Positions 43,559 through 54,959 are shown, counted from the stretch's first letter. The stretch is 64,000 nt of DNA from Aquanectria penicillioides (GCA_003415625.1 PYIU01000001.1:2170001-2234000); one strand, 5' to 3'. Numbers and translations are program-made. The notes: a model not told the origin generated them from the letters alone.

Positions 43559-44704
43559 ATGGCACATGCACCCGAATTCCCAACCCGCCAGCTCGGCAAA
43601 GATGGGCCGGAGGTACCCGCCCTTGGATTTGGATTGATGGGCTTGAGCGTGGCTTACGGGAAAGCTCCGTGAGTCTGTTATCCGAAAGGGGTCCTCGCTT
43701 TCTGCTAACACAATTATAGTCCCGATGAGGAACGATTGGCGGTTCTGGACAGAACCTGGGAGCTTGGCGCGAGGTTCTGGGACAGCGCAGCAGCGTATGG
43801 CGACAATGAAGTCCTCCTTGGCAAATGGTTCAAATTGCATCCAGAGAGGCGACAGGATATTTTTCTCGCCACAAAGTTTGGACTAGGCTGGAAGATTGAC
43901 AACGGCAAATTCAGCACCACAATGGACAGCTCGCCAGAGACTTGCCGTGTATCCTGCGAGCGAAGCCTCGAGGTCCTTGGAATAGATTTCATCGATCTGT
44001 TCTATGTTCACCGCTTTGATAAGGTGACACCGGTCGAGAAAACCATGGAGGCTCTAGTGGAACTTCAAAAGTAAGCGGCATTGTCTGAAGAAAGACGTCA
44101 TACTAATACGGAATACAGAGAGGGAAAAATCAAGCACATTGGATTTTCGGAATGCTCCTCGGATACCCTTCGACGCGGTTATGCCGTGCACCCCATCTCA
44201 GCTGTTCAGATTGAGTATAATCCATGGTCACTAGAAATCGAGAACGAAAGCGGTACCAATCTCCTCGACACATGCAGGGAGCTTGGAGTTGCACTGGTCA
44301 CATATTCTCCATTGGGCCGGGGATTTTTGACTGGCCGGTACAAATCCTTGGACGACTTTGAGGAGAATGATGGCCGTCGTCTCCAGCCCAGATTCAGCGC
44401 CGAAAACTTCTCGAAGAACTTGGATCTTGTCAAGATCTTCGAAGACCTTGCCGCTAAAAAGGAATGCACACCATCACAGGTTGTGCTTGCTTGGACAATG
44501 GCCCAAGGTCCTGATTTCATTCCTATCCCTGGTACAAAGAAGATTAAATATCTTGAGGAGAATTTGGGCGCGATTAAGGTCAATGTCACTCAAGAGGAAG
44601 ACTCCTATATCAGGGGTGCTATTATCACAATGGGAGGTGCCAGCGGTAATAGAACAGTGGATGTCTCAAACTCTTTTGCAGACACGGCAGCGCTGCTGGA
44701 ATAG
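43559..44704 (+). CDS. Aldo/keto reductase
   Basis: NADPH-dependent (beta/alpha)8-barrel reductase of the AKR13-like fungal group. Exons are 43559-43668, 43720-44070 and 44119-44704, 348 residues. The catalytic tetrad can be followed: Asp and Tyr in [12 protein letters not shown], Lys in LATKFGL and His in LFYVHRFD. The nucleotide-binding end has [15 protein letters not shown]. Further signatures are [16 protein letters not shown] at the N terminus, [15 protein letters not shown] and [13 protein letters not shown]. The protein is cytosolic and lacks a targeting signal. The substrate is not evident; there is no clear pathway partner beside it. Confidence 0.94.
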
Positions 44705-45081
44705 ACTATACTTTGAAGTTGGCGAATAATTTAATCTGCTCACTTATACACCCATCTGCATTGCGTCTCACGGCATTAATATACGCTGTGATTCGCAGAT
44801 TTCGGTAATGGAAGAATAGTTGTAGCCCTTGATTCGTAACGACGTCTTTCAATATATTCTATACATTGCATGCATATATAACAAAATGGCATCCAATTCA
44901 TAGAAATTGGTTGGCTTTCTTTGATTGGCCTAATGCCAGACGGGCAAAGCATCTATTGGTGATGGATAACAATGAAATAAATGAATCGGGCATCTCCCAC
45001 CCTTGCTGAGAACAGAAAGAATGATGATTATGATGATGGGTTAAGTGAATGATAAAAAGAACTGACCCTAGCAACTAGAGC
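44705..45081. other. Intergenic, no gene seen
   Basis: This is AT-rich sequence after the aldo/keto reductase gene and before the tRNA terminator. No gene is supported. Confidence 0.45.
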
Positions 45082-45086
45082 AAAAA
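45082..45086 (-). terminator. Pol III T-run terminator of tRNA-Leu
   Basis: Five consecutive T residues on the minus strand follow the tRNA 3' end by five bases, the usual RNA polymerase III stop signal. Confidence 0.75.
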
Positions 45087-45091
45087 TTGAA

Positions 45092-45194
45092 TGACGCCTC
45101 TGGGATTCGAACCCAGGCCTATTACTAGACTGCGAATTATTCCTGTTGTGATACAACCTGAACACAGCGCCTTAGACCGCTCGGCCAAAGCGCC
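45092..45194 (-). tRNA. tRNA-Leu (anticodon CAG) with intron
   Basis: A 103-base minus-strand sequence folds as a type II tRNA. The acceptor stem GGCGCTT pairs with AGGCGTC (two G-U pairs) with discriminator A. The D arm is GGCCGAGCGGTCTAAGGC. The anticodon stem CTGTG/CGCAG encloses CAG at 45160-45158. A long variable arm follows, and the T arm is CTGGG-TTCGAAT-CCCAG. A 21-base intron (45156-45136) sits one base after the anticodon, the canonical position. The CCA end is not encoded, as normal in eukaryotes. The B box GGTTCGAATCC is intact. Confidence 0.95.
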
Positions 45195-45960
45195 TTCTGA
45201 TTGGATGAACGTTTCAATCGTAACTCTCACTAGAAAGGTACTCCTCAGCCTTCATCCGTACCGAAGGTTGCCACATCGACTTCCAGAGCCAAGTATTGCC
45301 ATTGTTATGCCTTTGTTGTTCTGTTATCTTCGGAGAACCATTATATTCCCATTGAATAAAGGCTTCTTAAGCTTGCACAGGCTAGAATGGATGTCTCCAA
45401 ACTTTCCGCTGCGGTCGAAATGCGGATTCGGGCTGCCAGATCTTGATGGCGTTCTTGGCTTGAGACAAGAAGATCCCGGTGCCAACAAAGCTCATGCGGG
45501 GGCAAGACTAAGCTTGTCAAACAACGCATCCGAAGTTCCATCGAACCAACAGCATTCCATCACTCCATTTAGTGTCTGCCTACTTCAAGTCAACTCCCAA
45601 AATAACTCGATTCGATGACGTCCAAGGCTTATTTGATCGTCGTTCCCCACAATGTATGCGATGAATACGAATCGTATCCGGGTTATCTTTGGTAATTGCC
45701 ATCCCGGGAGGATCCTTCAATTGCTAGCTAGATCGGTCCCTTGGCATCAACAGCTAGTTAGCCCTGCGGCTGAGAGTCATGGACTCTTATCACTCACCGC
45801 ATTCTATTTGTTCCGTTCACAGCCCCTGACTGAGGAATTTATCGCGGCATTCATCCCTACATCAGCTCCTTGTCGGCCCACAACCAAGCCAGGGGCTGTT
45901 CATTCTGCTGACTCCCGATGTTTTCCATCCTCCACTCATCTGGGTACCAGAAAAGTTGTT
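45195..45960. other. Intergenic, no gene seen
   Basis: Short open frames are present but none resembles a protein family with confidence. A stretch around 45890-45970 could continue the decayed gene that follows. Confidence 0.4.
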
Positions 45961-45969
45961 CTCATGTGA

Positions 45970-47314
45970 AAACGTCAAGATAGCTATCGACGATCAAACT
46001 TGTCGAAACGAGTACCAGCCCGCAGCTGATGCCAAGGTCTCAATTGAGCAGCTTGACCTCCTTGTAGTCAATCCAGACACAATTCGAGATGAACCTTTAC
46101 GTCAGGGAGTCAAGAAGTTGGCACGCTAGGCAGGTGGTGCTCTTGAGGCCGCATTTGAGACAGCCCAACGCCTAACTTCTTCCGTAGGTTTAGTTCTGTC
46201 ATCAATGACGCTGTGAAAGTCTCTGCCTCTTGTCACCACCAGGGTTACGCAGGACCACAAAATCTACTCCACTTTAGCAGCGAGCAACCATCGTGTTTCT
46301 CTTGCCACTTTAGCCCAAGAAAGTGGCTTAGAAAGTCGAATCCTAGAGTCAATTTTAGATTACCTTACCACTAACGAAATGGTTCAAGAAGTTGAGCCAG
46401 GGCAGTTCTCTGCTGCTAAACTCACTCACTTAATGACATTGCCTCTGTTTCAAGATGTCATTACTCATTTGTGAGACCATTGAGACTCTCGTCAACTGTA
46501 ACGAACATTGGCCAGCCATGACAATTGACTTCCGCTTTTATGGCCTTGAATACCGTCCTCAGTGATTCGTCAACCAATAGGTACACTGCGTTCAAAATTG
46601 GACAGCATTCCGAGGAGGACTTATACACGTGGATGAAGACGCATCCTATTCAGCAGGGAGGATTTCATCGCTTTATGGAAGCACAGTTTGCCAGCCTTCC
46701 CACTTGGCTTGATGCTGTGGATTTCCAATTGGAGTTCGCCAGCAATGTGACGGTCACAGAAACCGTTTTCGTAGATGAAGGAGGTAGTTAACAGTGTGAG
46801 CTTTTCAAAAAGCGATTACCAACCGTCAATGACAGAGTCATTCTTTAGGATCGCCCGGAAATCCTCAACAAAGCTCTGGCTGTGGGTGGTATGGAGAAAA
46901 TGAGCTATGACCTTTTACTAAACAACCAATCAACAGTATGCCGACCGTCTTGGACCTCTTTGATCATAATGCTAACCAAAAAAGATGCTCTGGTGTACTA
47001 TTTCCCATATTATGCATAATTACGATGACGAGACATGCTTTGGAATCTTGCATTCCCAAATCCTTGCCGTTGGTAGCAACAGTTTTATCATAATTGATGA
47101 CAAAGTGTTGCCGGATTCAAAGCCCCCAGACAGGAACCCCGGTGTTGAGTACACTTCTGGTCTCAGTTTGGCCATGAAAGTAATTTTCGACGCCTTGGAG
47201 ATGCTCGAGGCGCACTGGAGACAACTACTCGCTCAAGCTGGACTAGACATTGAGGAGATTCGGAAGTTCGCCGGATTTGATGATTCGGTGGTTATTGCAG
47301 TGAAACGCAACTGA
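45970..47314 (+). pseudogene. Decayed fungal O-methyltransferase
   Basis: Fragments in changing frames match an S-adenosylmethionine-dependent O-methyltransferase of the plant/fungal type. They are the N-terminal helical part (SIEQLDLLVVNPDTIRDE, GALEAAFETAQRL), the winged-helix dimerisation part (SLATLAQESGLESRILES, LTTNEMVQEVEPGQFS) and HRFMEAQFASLPTWLDAVDF. After these come a degenerate VDEGG glycine loop, DRPEILNKAL and the C-terminal IIIDDKVLPDSK plus ALEMLEAHWRQLLAQAGL. Stops and shifts are scattered through it: TAG at 46127-46129 where the frame expects Gln, a stop just after the glycine loop, and TAG at 46846-46848 inside what should read VILQDRPE. At least two are CAG-to-TAG transitions. 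There is no intact copy in the window. The boundaries are approximate. Confidence 0.8.
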
Positions 47315-47527
47315 TTTGTGCAATTTAATTCTTCAACTTCATCGAAGAGCTAGAGTAGGATGAGGTCATTGGCCTAGAAACTTTCCCACTGAGAACTAGA
47401 TTTGTATGACACTATTGATAAGCTAAGAGTCTAGTCCAAGCTTCATTGAGATCCAAAAGAATACGGAAGTCAGGATGATCATTTCTCATCCTCTGTTAGT
47501 TGGCATGAAAATGAACTGTCTTGGTAA

Positions 47528-50088
47528 TTAAACAACCTTTACTGTCTGTTTCATTCCTAGGCATCGACGGTAAATCAGCGGGTTCTTTTCATCTCCCGTG
47601 GTCTTGATGCATGCTAAGTTCTTGCAGGTCCTCGGATCCTTGAGACAGAATTCATCATTTGCCGAATCCACAATGAAAATCCCAAGCCTTTGAAATGCAT
47701 CTTCGGGCCTAACTATTCTCGTCGGTCCCTGGGGTCCAGGAACGAAGGACAACGTATTTGTCGGGTGCAGGATGAGACAGTATAGGGCCTGTAGCTTTTT
47801 GGAATATCCTCCCTTTAGCACAGGCATAAGATATATGTTGTCTGTCTCCCCGGTTAAGAGCTCACGCATGGAAGTGGGCCGTCCTCCAGACCATTGGCGT
47901 TGGGGGTCCTTTTTCCGGCTCTCGTTAAGATGAATGGGGAATTTCTCCATTGGCCGTGGGTCAATGACAACTTGACAACCTAGGAGAGTCAAGAGATGTG
48001 TCGAAACCGAAGCCATTTCCCCCTCGAGGATGATGGCGCCGGTATAGTTGGTAAATTCCTTCTTGTTTGTTGGTCTAGCGGAGATATGCCGCAAAGTTGC
48101 ACAAGGAGTTATATACTCGACATTGTGGTCAGCAGATCTTTCAAATGGGTGCCACAGTCGGTACTCAATGGGCTGCAATACTGATGCCCAAGACCACGAA
48201 GGGACGTCAACTGGGTAATCTTCTCTGAGGGGCAGATTATACATCTTGAAGGTGTCACAGAACCAAATCAGGGACCGTAGACTGTCGCCCTCCCAACTTC
48301 CTAAGAAACATTCCTCATTCAGAACAGCTCCTATTCGCTGCACTACGCCCTCTATGGCGACGACACGGTCCCTGGGATAGGAAAATTTCCGTTTGCTATA
48401 GTCTTGAAGAATCCGTCTCCAAATAAGGTAAATATCGCAGCGGGAAATGTCAGAGTCGCCCACGTTCCCCACTAGCAGCTGGGTCTTGAGTTTTCTCTCG
48501 TCGGTGTCCCTGAACCTTTTCGAAAAATCGCCCAGTAGCCCCAAGGGACGTCTGTCAGCTGCACTTGAATGGCAGCAATCCCAAAAAAGGCCCTCGGTGG
48601 CAACGGTCAAAACACGTTTTGACAAAAGCCTCTCCTGGAATGTCCATCCGCGATTATCCAACTCGCTCGCGGGTCTGGTCGGAAAGTTGTTGTTGGTCTC
48701 GAGCCAAGTGTAAATTGCCTCAGGACTTCTCTTGTTGAATTCGGTTATTTGACCGCTGTTGGCAAAGGGTTGGCCTATTGCGCAGGCGGCTGTGCGAAGC
48801 GAGGAGTTGCTCCAGGACTCTATTTCAGGATTAGGAATTTGATTAGAGGGCTGAACTGAAGACTGATTGTGGCCCTGGCTTCCAAAAGCATGTCGTGCGT
48901 CATGCCCCTTTGGTGATTTCTGAGGTTCTAGATGCCAAAGGCGATGAACGGGGAAGCCATCTCCAAAGGCGAGGGTAAAAATAGAATTGCCATAGACAGA
49001 TGCCATTTTTGATGCCTCTGTGTGCCACTCGCCTCCATTATCCTGCATAATACACTTCAAATTGTTAGGTGCTTTTCAGTCACTGTTACATAGGCGGGAT
49101 ATCTTACCAATGCATCAATCCAAACGTACCTAAAGCCCAACATTCTCACCACAGTGAACGCGTCGCAGTATAGTGGAGATAAATGCGTAGTCGAGTAGCC
49201 TTTGGAGAAACGATCTAGGGTTTCTGTGTGTAACTGTTGATCTGGACAAGGATTTTGTGGCCATCTGTAACTAATTGCAACGTACTGCAACGTCTGGTCA
49301 TCGTCAACCTCTATCACTCTTATCACAGATGGCAAAACCGGTTGCTTGAACGAGCCATCAGGATTGAACGTTTCTCCTAAATCAATTAAACGGCGTGGGA
49401 GCTTGTCCTCCCAGTTCCCTTTCGTTTTGCAGCATTCCTTATGATTGCTCCAGCATTCATCAAGCCAGAACCTGGCGATAAACATGGACGCATCAATGAA
49501 ATAGCCCTGGCTGTACAGATTCATCTGAGTGTCGTATACCCTGCAGAATTCATCTTATACAGAATCTTATTAGTTCGCCTGGATTACAGACATATCGTGG
49601 TGATAATACCTTCTCGTCCTTCTTCAATGAGATACGGAAGCACTCGATCTTTGCGCAGGCGATCCACCAGCTCTGAGCCTTTCATTGGGCACTCGTCAGG
49701 AGACTTTTTTCCACAGTGGTCTACTCTTTCGTTCTCTTCAGGCTCCAGGAGAGGAAATGTAGCTGGCGGTGGAATGTTACTGCTGGATTGTTTCCCAGGG
49801 TGGTGGTGTTGGGCTGGTTGATTTGCCGAGGCGCTCTGGCTGGGCTCGACGTCTGCTATTACCGGACTGTTTCCCGGCAAGTCCGAAGTTGAACAAGAGG
49901 CATGAGGTTCTTCTGTTCGAGGCTCATGAGTTAAGAGGCTCTGCGACTGTCAATATCCTGTCCCAGGGTCCCACAACGACCAGGGTCATCGTGCTTACCT
50001 GTGAGGCAAATAGCTCGGGGCCAGGCCACCAGGCCTTCAGCGTTTGGCCAAACCAGCTCTCGCTAGCATCCTCTGATGATTCCGGCAT
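47528..50088 (-). CDS. HET-domain heterokaryon incompatibility protein, one frame break
   Basis: HET proteins trigger cell death or growth arrest after fusion of incompatible hyphae (family knowledge). Proposed exons are 50088-49999, 49946-49610, 49540-49108 and 49054-47528. The HET domain is clear: YVAISYRWP, then GFRYVWIDAL joined across an intron to CIMQDNGGEWHTEASKMASVYGNSIFTLAF, and later DNRGWTFQERLLSKRVL. The N-terminal 140 residues are low complexity and variable. Exons 1 and 2 join in frame, but the join of exon 2 (ending EEGREG) to exon 3 (VYDTQMNLYSQGYF) is off by one base at a GGG run by the acceptor (49539-49541 on the plus strand). One more base would give 795 residues. Alternatively the gene starts later, at Met 49524. 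The C-terminal third ends LACIKTTGDEKNPLIYRRC, like many short HET effectors. Confidence 0.85.
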
Positions 50089-50978
50089 GATTTTGCTAGT
50101 CTTGATTCAAATGTTTTTTTTTAATTAATGGAAAAACTCAAAGTCAGATTGACATCGGTAGTCGAGAAAATAAGGCAGCCACTTCAGTCAGCCGGTATGC
50201 CTAGTTGCACCGCCGCAACCACCGTCAGGGATGTCCCACCAATTGAGGACGATGGCGAATCATAGTGAAGGTCAGGCTGTGTAGTGATCATCTGCCTGCA
50301 TCAGAAGAACTTCCCATTTGTGACTTTCCCGCTCAATTGACTACGCGAGGTTCTCGACATTTCATGATCTCAGTTATCTCTAGAAACATCACATCGACGC
50401 AACCGACATTAACCTACCATGTCTAAGAGCCCAGCTGATCCACAACCATCCGAACAAAACTTAAGGAACTAGGCGCCAAGCACAAATATAGCAGGGGAAG
50501 ATGTCAACTAATTTCTTGAAGGGGTATTGGGACTTCAAAAGTGTCATGCAAGGGCCGAGGCTTTTTGTCTGTTCCTCTTCACAACGGGCTAGATTAGACT
50601 CCTAGGGCGATAGAGCGCTTCCTCGTCGACGTCAGAAAGGACTTGGCGAACCGAAACATTCACGGATAGTGGAAGACATAAGTGTCAATGTTGGTCCCTG
50701 ATAACATAGTAGACCTTGCCACAGTCATGTGGTATACGAACAGGAGTGTAGCCAAACTAAATGTGGGCGTAATTTAGGCGTGACACTGACTCCCGTGATT
50801 GGCGCCATGGCTTACCGAATCCGCTCTCTAATGTGGTGGTATCGATATTAATCAGCAAGGTTCCGCGGAACACACGCCTTAGTATAGCAACCTTCCGGGG
50901 TCCGGATTCAAATGATGCAAACTACTTCTGAATTATCGCCGAACATCCCAATACAAGTAAATATCCCTGTGCAGCACA
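50089..50978. other. Divergent intergenic region
   Basis: This region separates the HET gene and the second Zn2Cys6 gene. No coding region or repeat is recognised. Confidence 0.45.
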
Positions 50979-52728
50979 ATGGACCAGACAAAACGGCCCA
51001 GAAAGGTAGGGCCCACATCCCCGTTTTGCTCAGCGGTCTCGATCCTAGTTCCGTCCACTAATATTGGTCTCCAGGCTTGCGATCTGTGTTATCGAAAGAG
51101 AATCAAATGTGACTCGACGAGGCCTCGCTGCTCCCACTGCGTTGTCTACGATTCCGAGTGCACCTATCAAGCTGCAAGTAGAAAGGCGAGGCCCAGACAG
51201 GCGGCACGTGCCAAAGCCGACGATAGCCTGCAATCGCGCGTCGAACAACTTGAGTCTCGCCTCAATCAGGCACTGGCCGAAGTTGATCGGCTTCAGATAG
51301 CCACATCTTCGAACCATATCCCGACTACATCCTTCTCAATTCATCTTCCACAGGGGTTTGATAATATATCCAGTCGAGGGCCTTTTTCTGCGCCTCCAGA
51401 CTTGCCGCCATTACACGATGTGCTTGGCATCGTTGGTAGATACCTGGCAACCTTCAACAGTGTTCTCCCATTGTTCGATGCTGCCAAGCTCGTCCACACT
51501 GTCAAGACCTTCTATTTTAATCAATCCCATCGAGATCCAACCACTTGGGCTACCATCAATGTCGTTCTAGCGCTAGCTCATCGCCAGAGGGACCTGAATG
51601 AATCCATCTCCACTAGTAACATATCCACATATCTCAACAATGCTCAATCAGTATTGACTGAAGTCATAATGGGTGAAACAAGCCTTGCCAGCGTCCAGGT
51701 GCTTGTTGGATTGGTAATATTGTTCCAAGGGTCGCCCGATCTCAGACCATCAGCCGTCCTGATCGGCACGGCGCTCCGGCTAGCCCACGGCCTTTCGATG
51801 CACAGTCGCAGAGGGTCAAAGGATATGGAGGCTTCCGAGGCGTTGCAGAGAAGCCGTGTCTTCTGGCTAGCTTACATCTTAGACAGGGATATAAGTTTAA
51901 GAACACGCCAGCCGCCGATTCAGCAAGACGCCGAGATTGACTTAGATCTGCCACCAGACACACCCGATTACGATAGTGCAGGCTTCGTCTTTGCCGCCAA
52001 TGACCAATCCAGGATGAACTTTTTCCGAGCCCGGGTACAACTTGCACGTATACAAGGGTATGTGTATGACTGTTTGTATTCTGTTAGTGCACAACGGTTA
52101 AGCCCAGAAGAGCGGGCTGAAAATATTGCTTGTACCCGGCAACTACTCCATGAGTGGCAAGCCCAGGTACCGTACGGGTTCAGCAGCACAGTGTTGTCAC
52201 AAGGGGATATAACCGGCTTGTCAAGATTCTTTGGTATCCTTTACTCCACCAGTCTCTCGTGTATGGGGTCATTAAACGAGGTCCATTCCTGTGACAGGAG
52301 TCTGATGGGCAAACTGCGGCACTACGGGAAAAGAAGGTCCAGAGAACAGGCTGTGTTGGAATTTCCACTGCCTCAAGATTGGGAAGCCTTGGTTGATGAA
52401 TGCCGGGGGTTCTTGAGCTTATTTGTCAGTATCGAGCAGAAAGACGCGTCTTTCATATGGTGAGCCAGCAATCTCATCGGGAGGTGTTAACCCGCTAATG
52501 CCATGTCACAGGATGACCGTTTGCGCATGTGTTACTAGTCTCATCTGTCTAACAGGAAACTCTATATATAACCCGAACCTCGAGAATCTCGAATATGATG
52601 ACCATCTAAGAGAAGCAGCATTGCTTCATGTAGACGAAATACTGAAGCAGATTGATCACGGTCACTTACGAACGATTCGAGCCGCCTACTCAGAATTAGT
52701 GCAGAACCCATTTCTACTCGACCAATAA
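50979..52728 (+). CDS. Zn2Cys6 transcription factor with Fungal_trans domain
   Basis: DNA-binding regulator. Exons are 50979-51005, 51075-52459 and 52512-52728, 542 residues. The zinc cluster is C11-X2-C14-X6-C21-X6-C28-X2-C31-X6-C38 and is followed by a basic linker and the dimerisation coil VEQLESRLNQALAEVDRLQ. The middle homology region contains the usual IGTALRLAHGLSMH and EALQRSRVFWLAYILDRDISLRTRQPP. Intron 1 (69 bases, no stop, multiple of three) separates MDQTKRPRK from the cluster. If retained it would insert 23 residues before the zinc knuckle. No neighbouring biosynthetic gene indicates a target, though the HET gene upstream is divergent. Confidence 0.92.
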
Positions 52729-53593
52729 TTAGCAAAGCCTTATTTGGAAAGATTAGAGTGTTTATTTTTGAGGTTGGAGGAATTGCAGTATGTTTTTGGT
52801 GCACTGCAAGTAGTTGGAGAATCCCTCTTTGTTGGATCAAGCGATCCAAGCTACAAATTTTACAAGTCAAGTGCAAGCGGATAGTTCTAGAGGAAGATGA
52901 GTATTTAGTGAATTCTCAGAGTTTAACAAGCATACAGTAATCCTTAATTAAAATAAAATTTCTCGGGCTTGGACGAGAATTAAAACAACCGTGAAATTTA
53001 GTGCATTGGTAAACCAACAGCTCATTCTCTAAGCTACAGATACTGTTCTTGCGCACTTTTCTAGAAATAGAAGAAGGAAACTTTGAACCAATACAGTCCG
53101 TTGATCCGCATGGCTGGGTCGTACTTCAGCTTTGCTCCATAATTAACTCGCCAATTAAACCAAGTTTGAGCTTCCGCGGAAGCAGTCTCGCCACAACACT
53201 CCAACCGCTGGCGTCCATCACATCAATTGTTGATAAGCTGTTGCCAATAGCCATATGAGTAATGAATGTTTGGTCATTCACCATGTGCAGCACCAGGAAT
53301 GACCTGATTAGATCATCCGCGGGAAAACAGAATGAGAGTCATGAACAACACCGGCAAGGCACATCCCCTCGGAGGAACAACTAAGCCATGCTACGGCTCA
53401 TAACTTACAAATCTCCGCCGATTAACAATCGCAGCTTCTCAACGCAGGTTCGTGTTTATAGTGTTAGTCGAAGTATAAAGGAGCCCAGATGGAACATGAA
53501 AATGGCCTAGCCACAAGCACAACTTTATACGATCTTCCCTTACCTAGTCATCCACCCTAAACTCGTTGTTTATTCAATTCGTTTTTTATCAAA
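52729..53593. other. Intergenic, no gene seen
   Basis: This is AT-rich sequence between the Zn2Cys6 gene and the SDR gene. A segment near 52990-53040 looks vaguely tRNA-like but does not fold properly. No gene is supported. Confidence 0.45.
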
Positions 53594-54535
53594 ATGGCAA
53601 CGAAAGAAACAATGTCGGTCCCCAGCTTCGTCTCTTTTACCGAAAAGTGGCATACCGAGTCATATCCTCGAATCTCGCCTGCTCGTCCTGAGCTCAGTGC
53701 TGCCGGCAAGAATGTCGTGGTGACCGGTGGAAGTATGGGCATTGGCAAGGCCATCGCCATCGGCTTCGTCGAGGCTAGGGCAGCCTCCGTGACCATCATC
53801 GGCCGTCGATTCGATCGCCTGCAGACCACCGCAGCTGAGATAAATGAAGCACATTCGACCACCAATGTCGGCTTTGCGGCTGCCGACGTATCTAAGCGCG
53901 CGGAAATTGACAAAGCCATGAAGGAGATTGCAGATCGAGTAGGCAAGATTCACATCTTTGTGGGCAGTGCCGGTATCTTGCCTGCCCTCCGGGACGTCGT
54001 CGAGTATCCCGAAGAAGAGTTCAGGCGCAGCCTTGGCATCAATGTTATGGGTGCCTTCAACTCGATGCAGGCGTTTATCCCAGTTGCCGCCCCTGGGGCT
54101 CAGATCTTCAACATTTCTTCTGGCATCGGACACTTCGCGCCGATGCCCGGAATGCTCAGTTACGCAGTCAACAAGATTGCCATTGTCAAGATGTTTGACT
54201 ACCTGGCAGCCGAAAACCCAGGCCTTCATGTGGTCCACGTACAGCCAGGTGTCATCCGAACTGAGCTCAATGAACACACTGACATAGTCAGCCAAGACGA
54301 TCGTATGTGGGCCATTAGATATTTATTTCGTGCTGCCAAGCATGGTGCCTTTGCTAACTCCGCCTTAGTCAATCTCCCAGGGCATTTTCTCGTATGGCTT
54401 GCATCCGATGAAGCCAGGTTCCTGAAGAGCAAATTTGTTTGGGCCAACTGGGATGTTGATGAGTTGATGGCCAAGGCTGATGAGATTGAAAATTCGTTTC
54501 TGTTCAAGGTTCTACTCAATGGCGTGGTGATGTAA
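53594..54535 (+). CDS. Short-chain dehydrogenase/reductase
   Basis: NAD(P)-dependent Rossmann-fold oxidoreductase. The cofactor loop is TGGSMGIG at residues 44-51, an NAG-like GSAGI follows at 124-128, and the catalytic Ser175/176, Tyr190 and Lys194 are in NISSGIGH and SYAVNKIA. The preferred model has exons 53594-54302 and 54369-54535, 291 residues. It removes a 66-base intron with a GTATGT donor, a GCTAAC branch site and a CCTTAG acceptor, which brings SQDD next to NLPGHFLVWLASDEARFLKSKFVWANWDVDEL, as in related fungal SDRs. The intron is open and a multiple of three, so an unspliced 313-residue reading is possible. It is followed in the same direction by the FAH/hydrolase fusion gene, a possible functional partner. 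Confidence 0.92.
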   Translation: MATKETMSVPSFVSFTEKWHTESYPRISPARPELSAAGKNVVVTGGSMGIGKAIAIGFVEARAASVTIIGRRFDRLQTTAAEINEAHSTTNVGFAAADVSKRAEIDKAMKEIADRVGKIHIFVGSAGILPALRDVVEYPEEEFRRSLGINVMGAFNSMQAFIPVAAPGAQIFNISSGIGHFAPMPGMLSYAVNKIAIVKMFDYLAAENPGLHVVHVQPGVIRTELNEHTDIVSQDDRMWAIRYLFRAAKHGAFANSALVNLPGHFLVWLASDEARFLKSKFVWANWDVDELMAKADEIENSFLFKVLLNGVVM

Positions 54536-54959
54536 GGCAACTAGTATTTACGCGAATTGTATGGGGCAGAGCAGTTAGTTTCCTAAATAGCTTCAAAATA
54601 ATTTCTACGAAAAAAAAATCAGTCTTATCTTAAAGAATCTAGATATTTGTCAGTGTGGTGCATCTCATCGAACTTCACCTCGGAATTGCGATAGATTAGG
54701 CAATTCCTGGAATTCGCTCCGAATCGGCGACTCCACCCACCAAAGGCGTGATTCAGCATTTCCGACTGCCCCGCACTCGAGATAACTGCGTTGGACGGCT
54801 TTAAGAATGTGTGAAGACTGAGTGGGTTTTCAATGGTATTTGTGTCCCCGGATCATCGAGAAATTAGTTGACCGATTGTTTCTTCGTGTGTGGTTTGATT
54901 GTGGTTGAGAACAATAGCTTTGCTTCACGTACTTGCTCATCGCCTTGACCGAGACCAAC
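54536..54959. promoter_or_regulatory. Promoter region of FAH/hydrolase fusion gene
   Basis: The SDR and the fusion gene are separated by 0.42 kb. Apart from an A-run near 54610 nothing distinctive is seen. Confidence 0.45.

Noticed and set aside
45652..45969. 105-codon frame before the O-methyltransferase relic
   Set aside because: No family is recognised and other frames seem to carry the weak coding signal leading into the relic, so it is not called a gene.
52990..53045. tRNA-like sequence with AGTGCATTGGTAAACCA and GCTCATTCTC
   Set aside because: It could not be folded into acceptor and T arms and has no TTCGAAT-type T loop.
22106..53500. Possible secondary-metabolite backbone cluster
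   Set aside because: No NRPS, PKS, terpene synthase or DMATS motif was seen on either strand. The enzymes present are peptide and amino-acid type, and the only tailoring enzyme is a dead O-methyltransferase.
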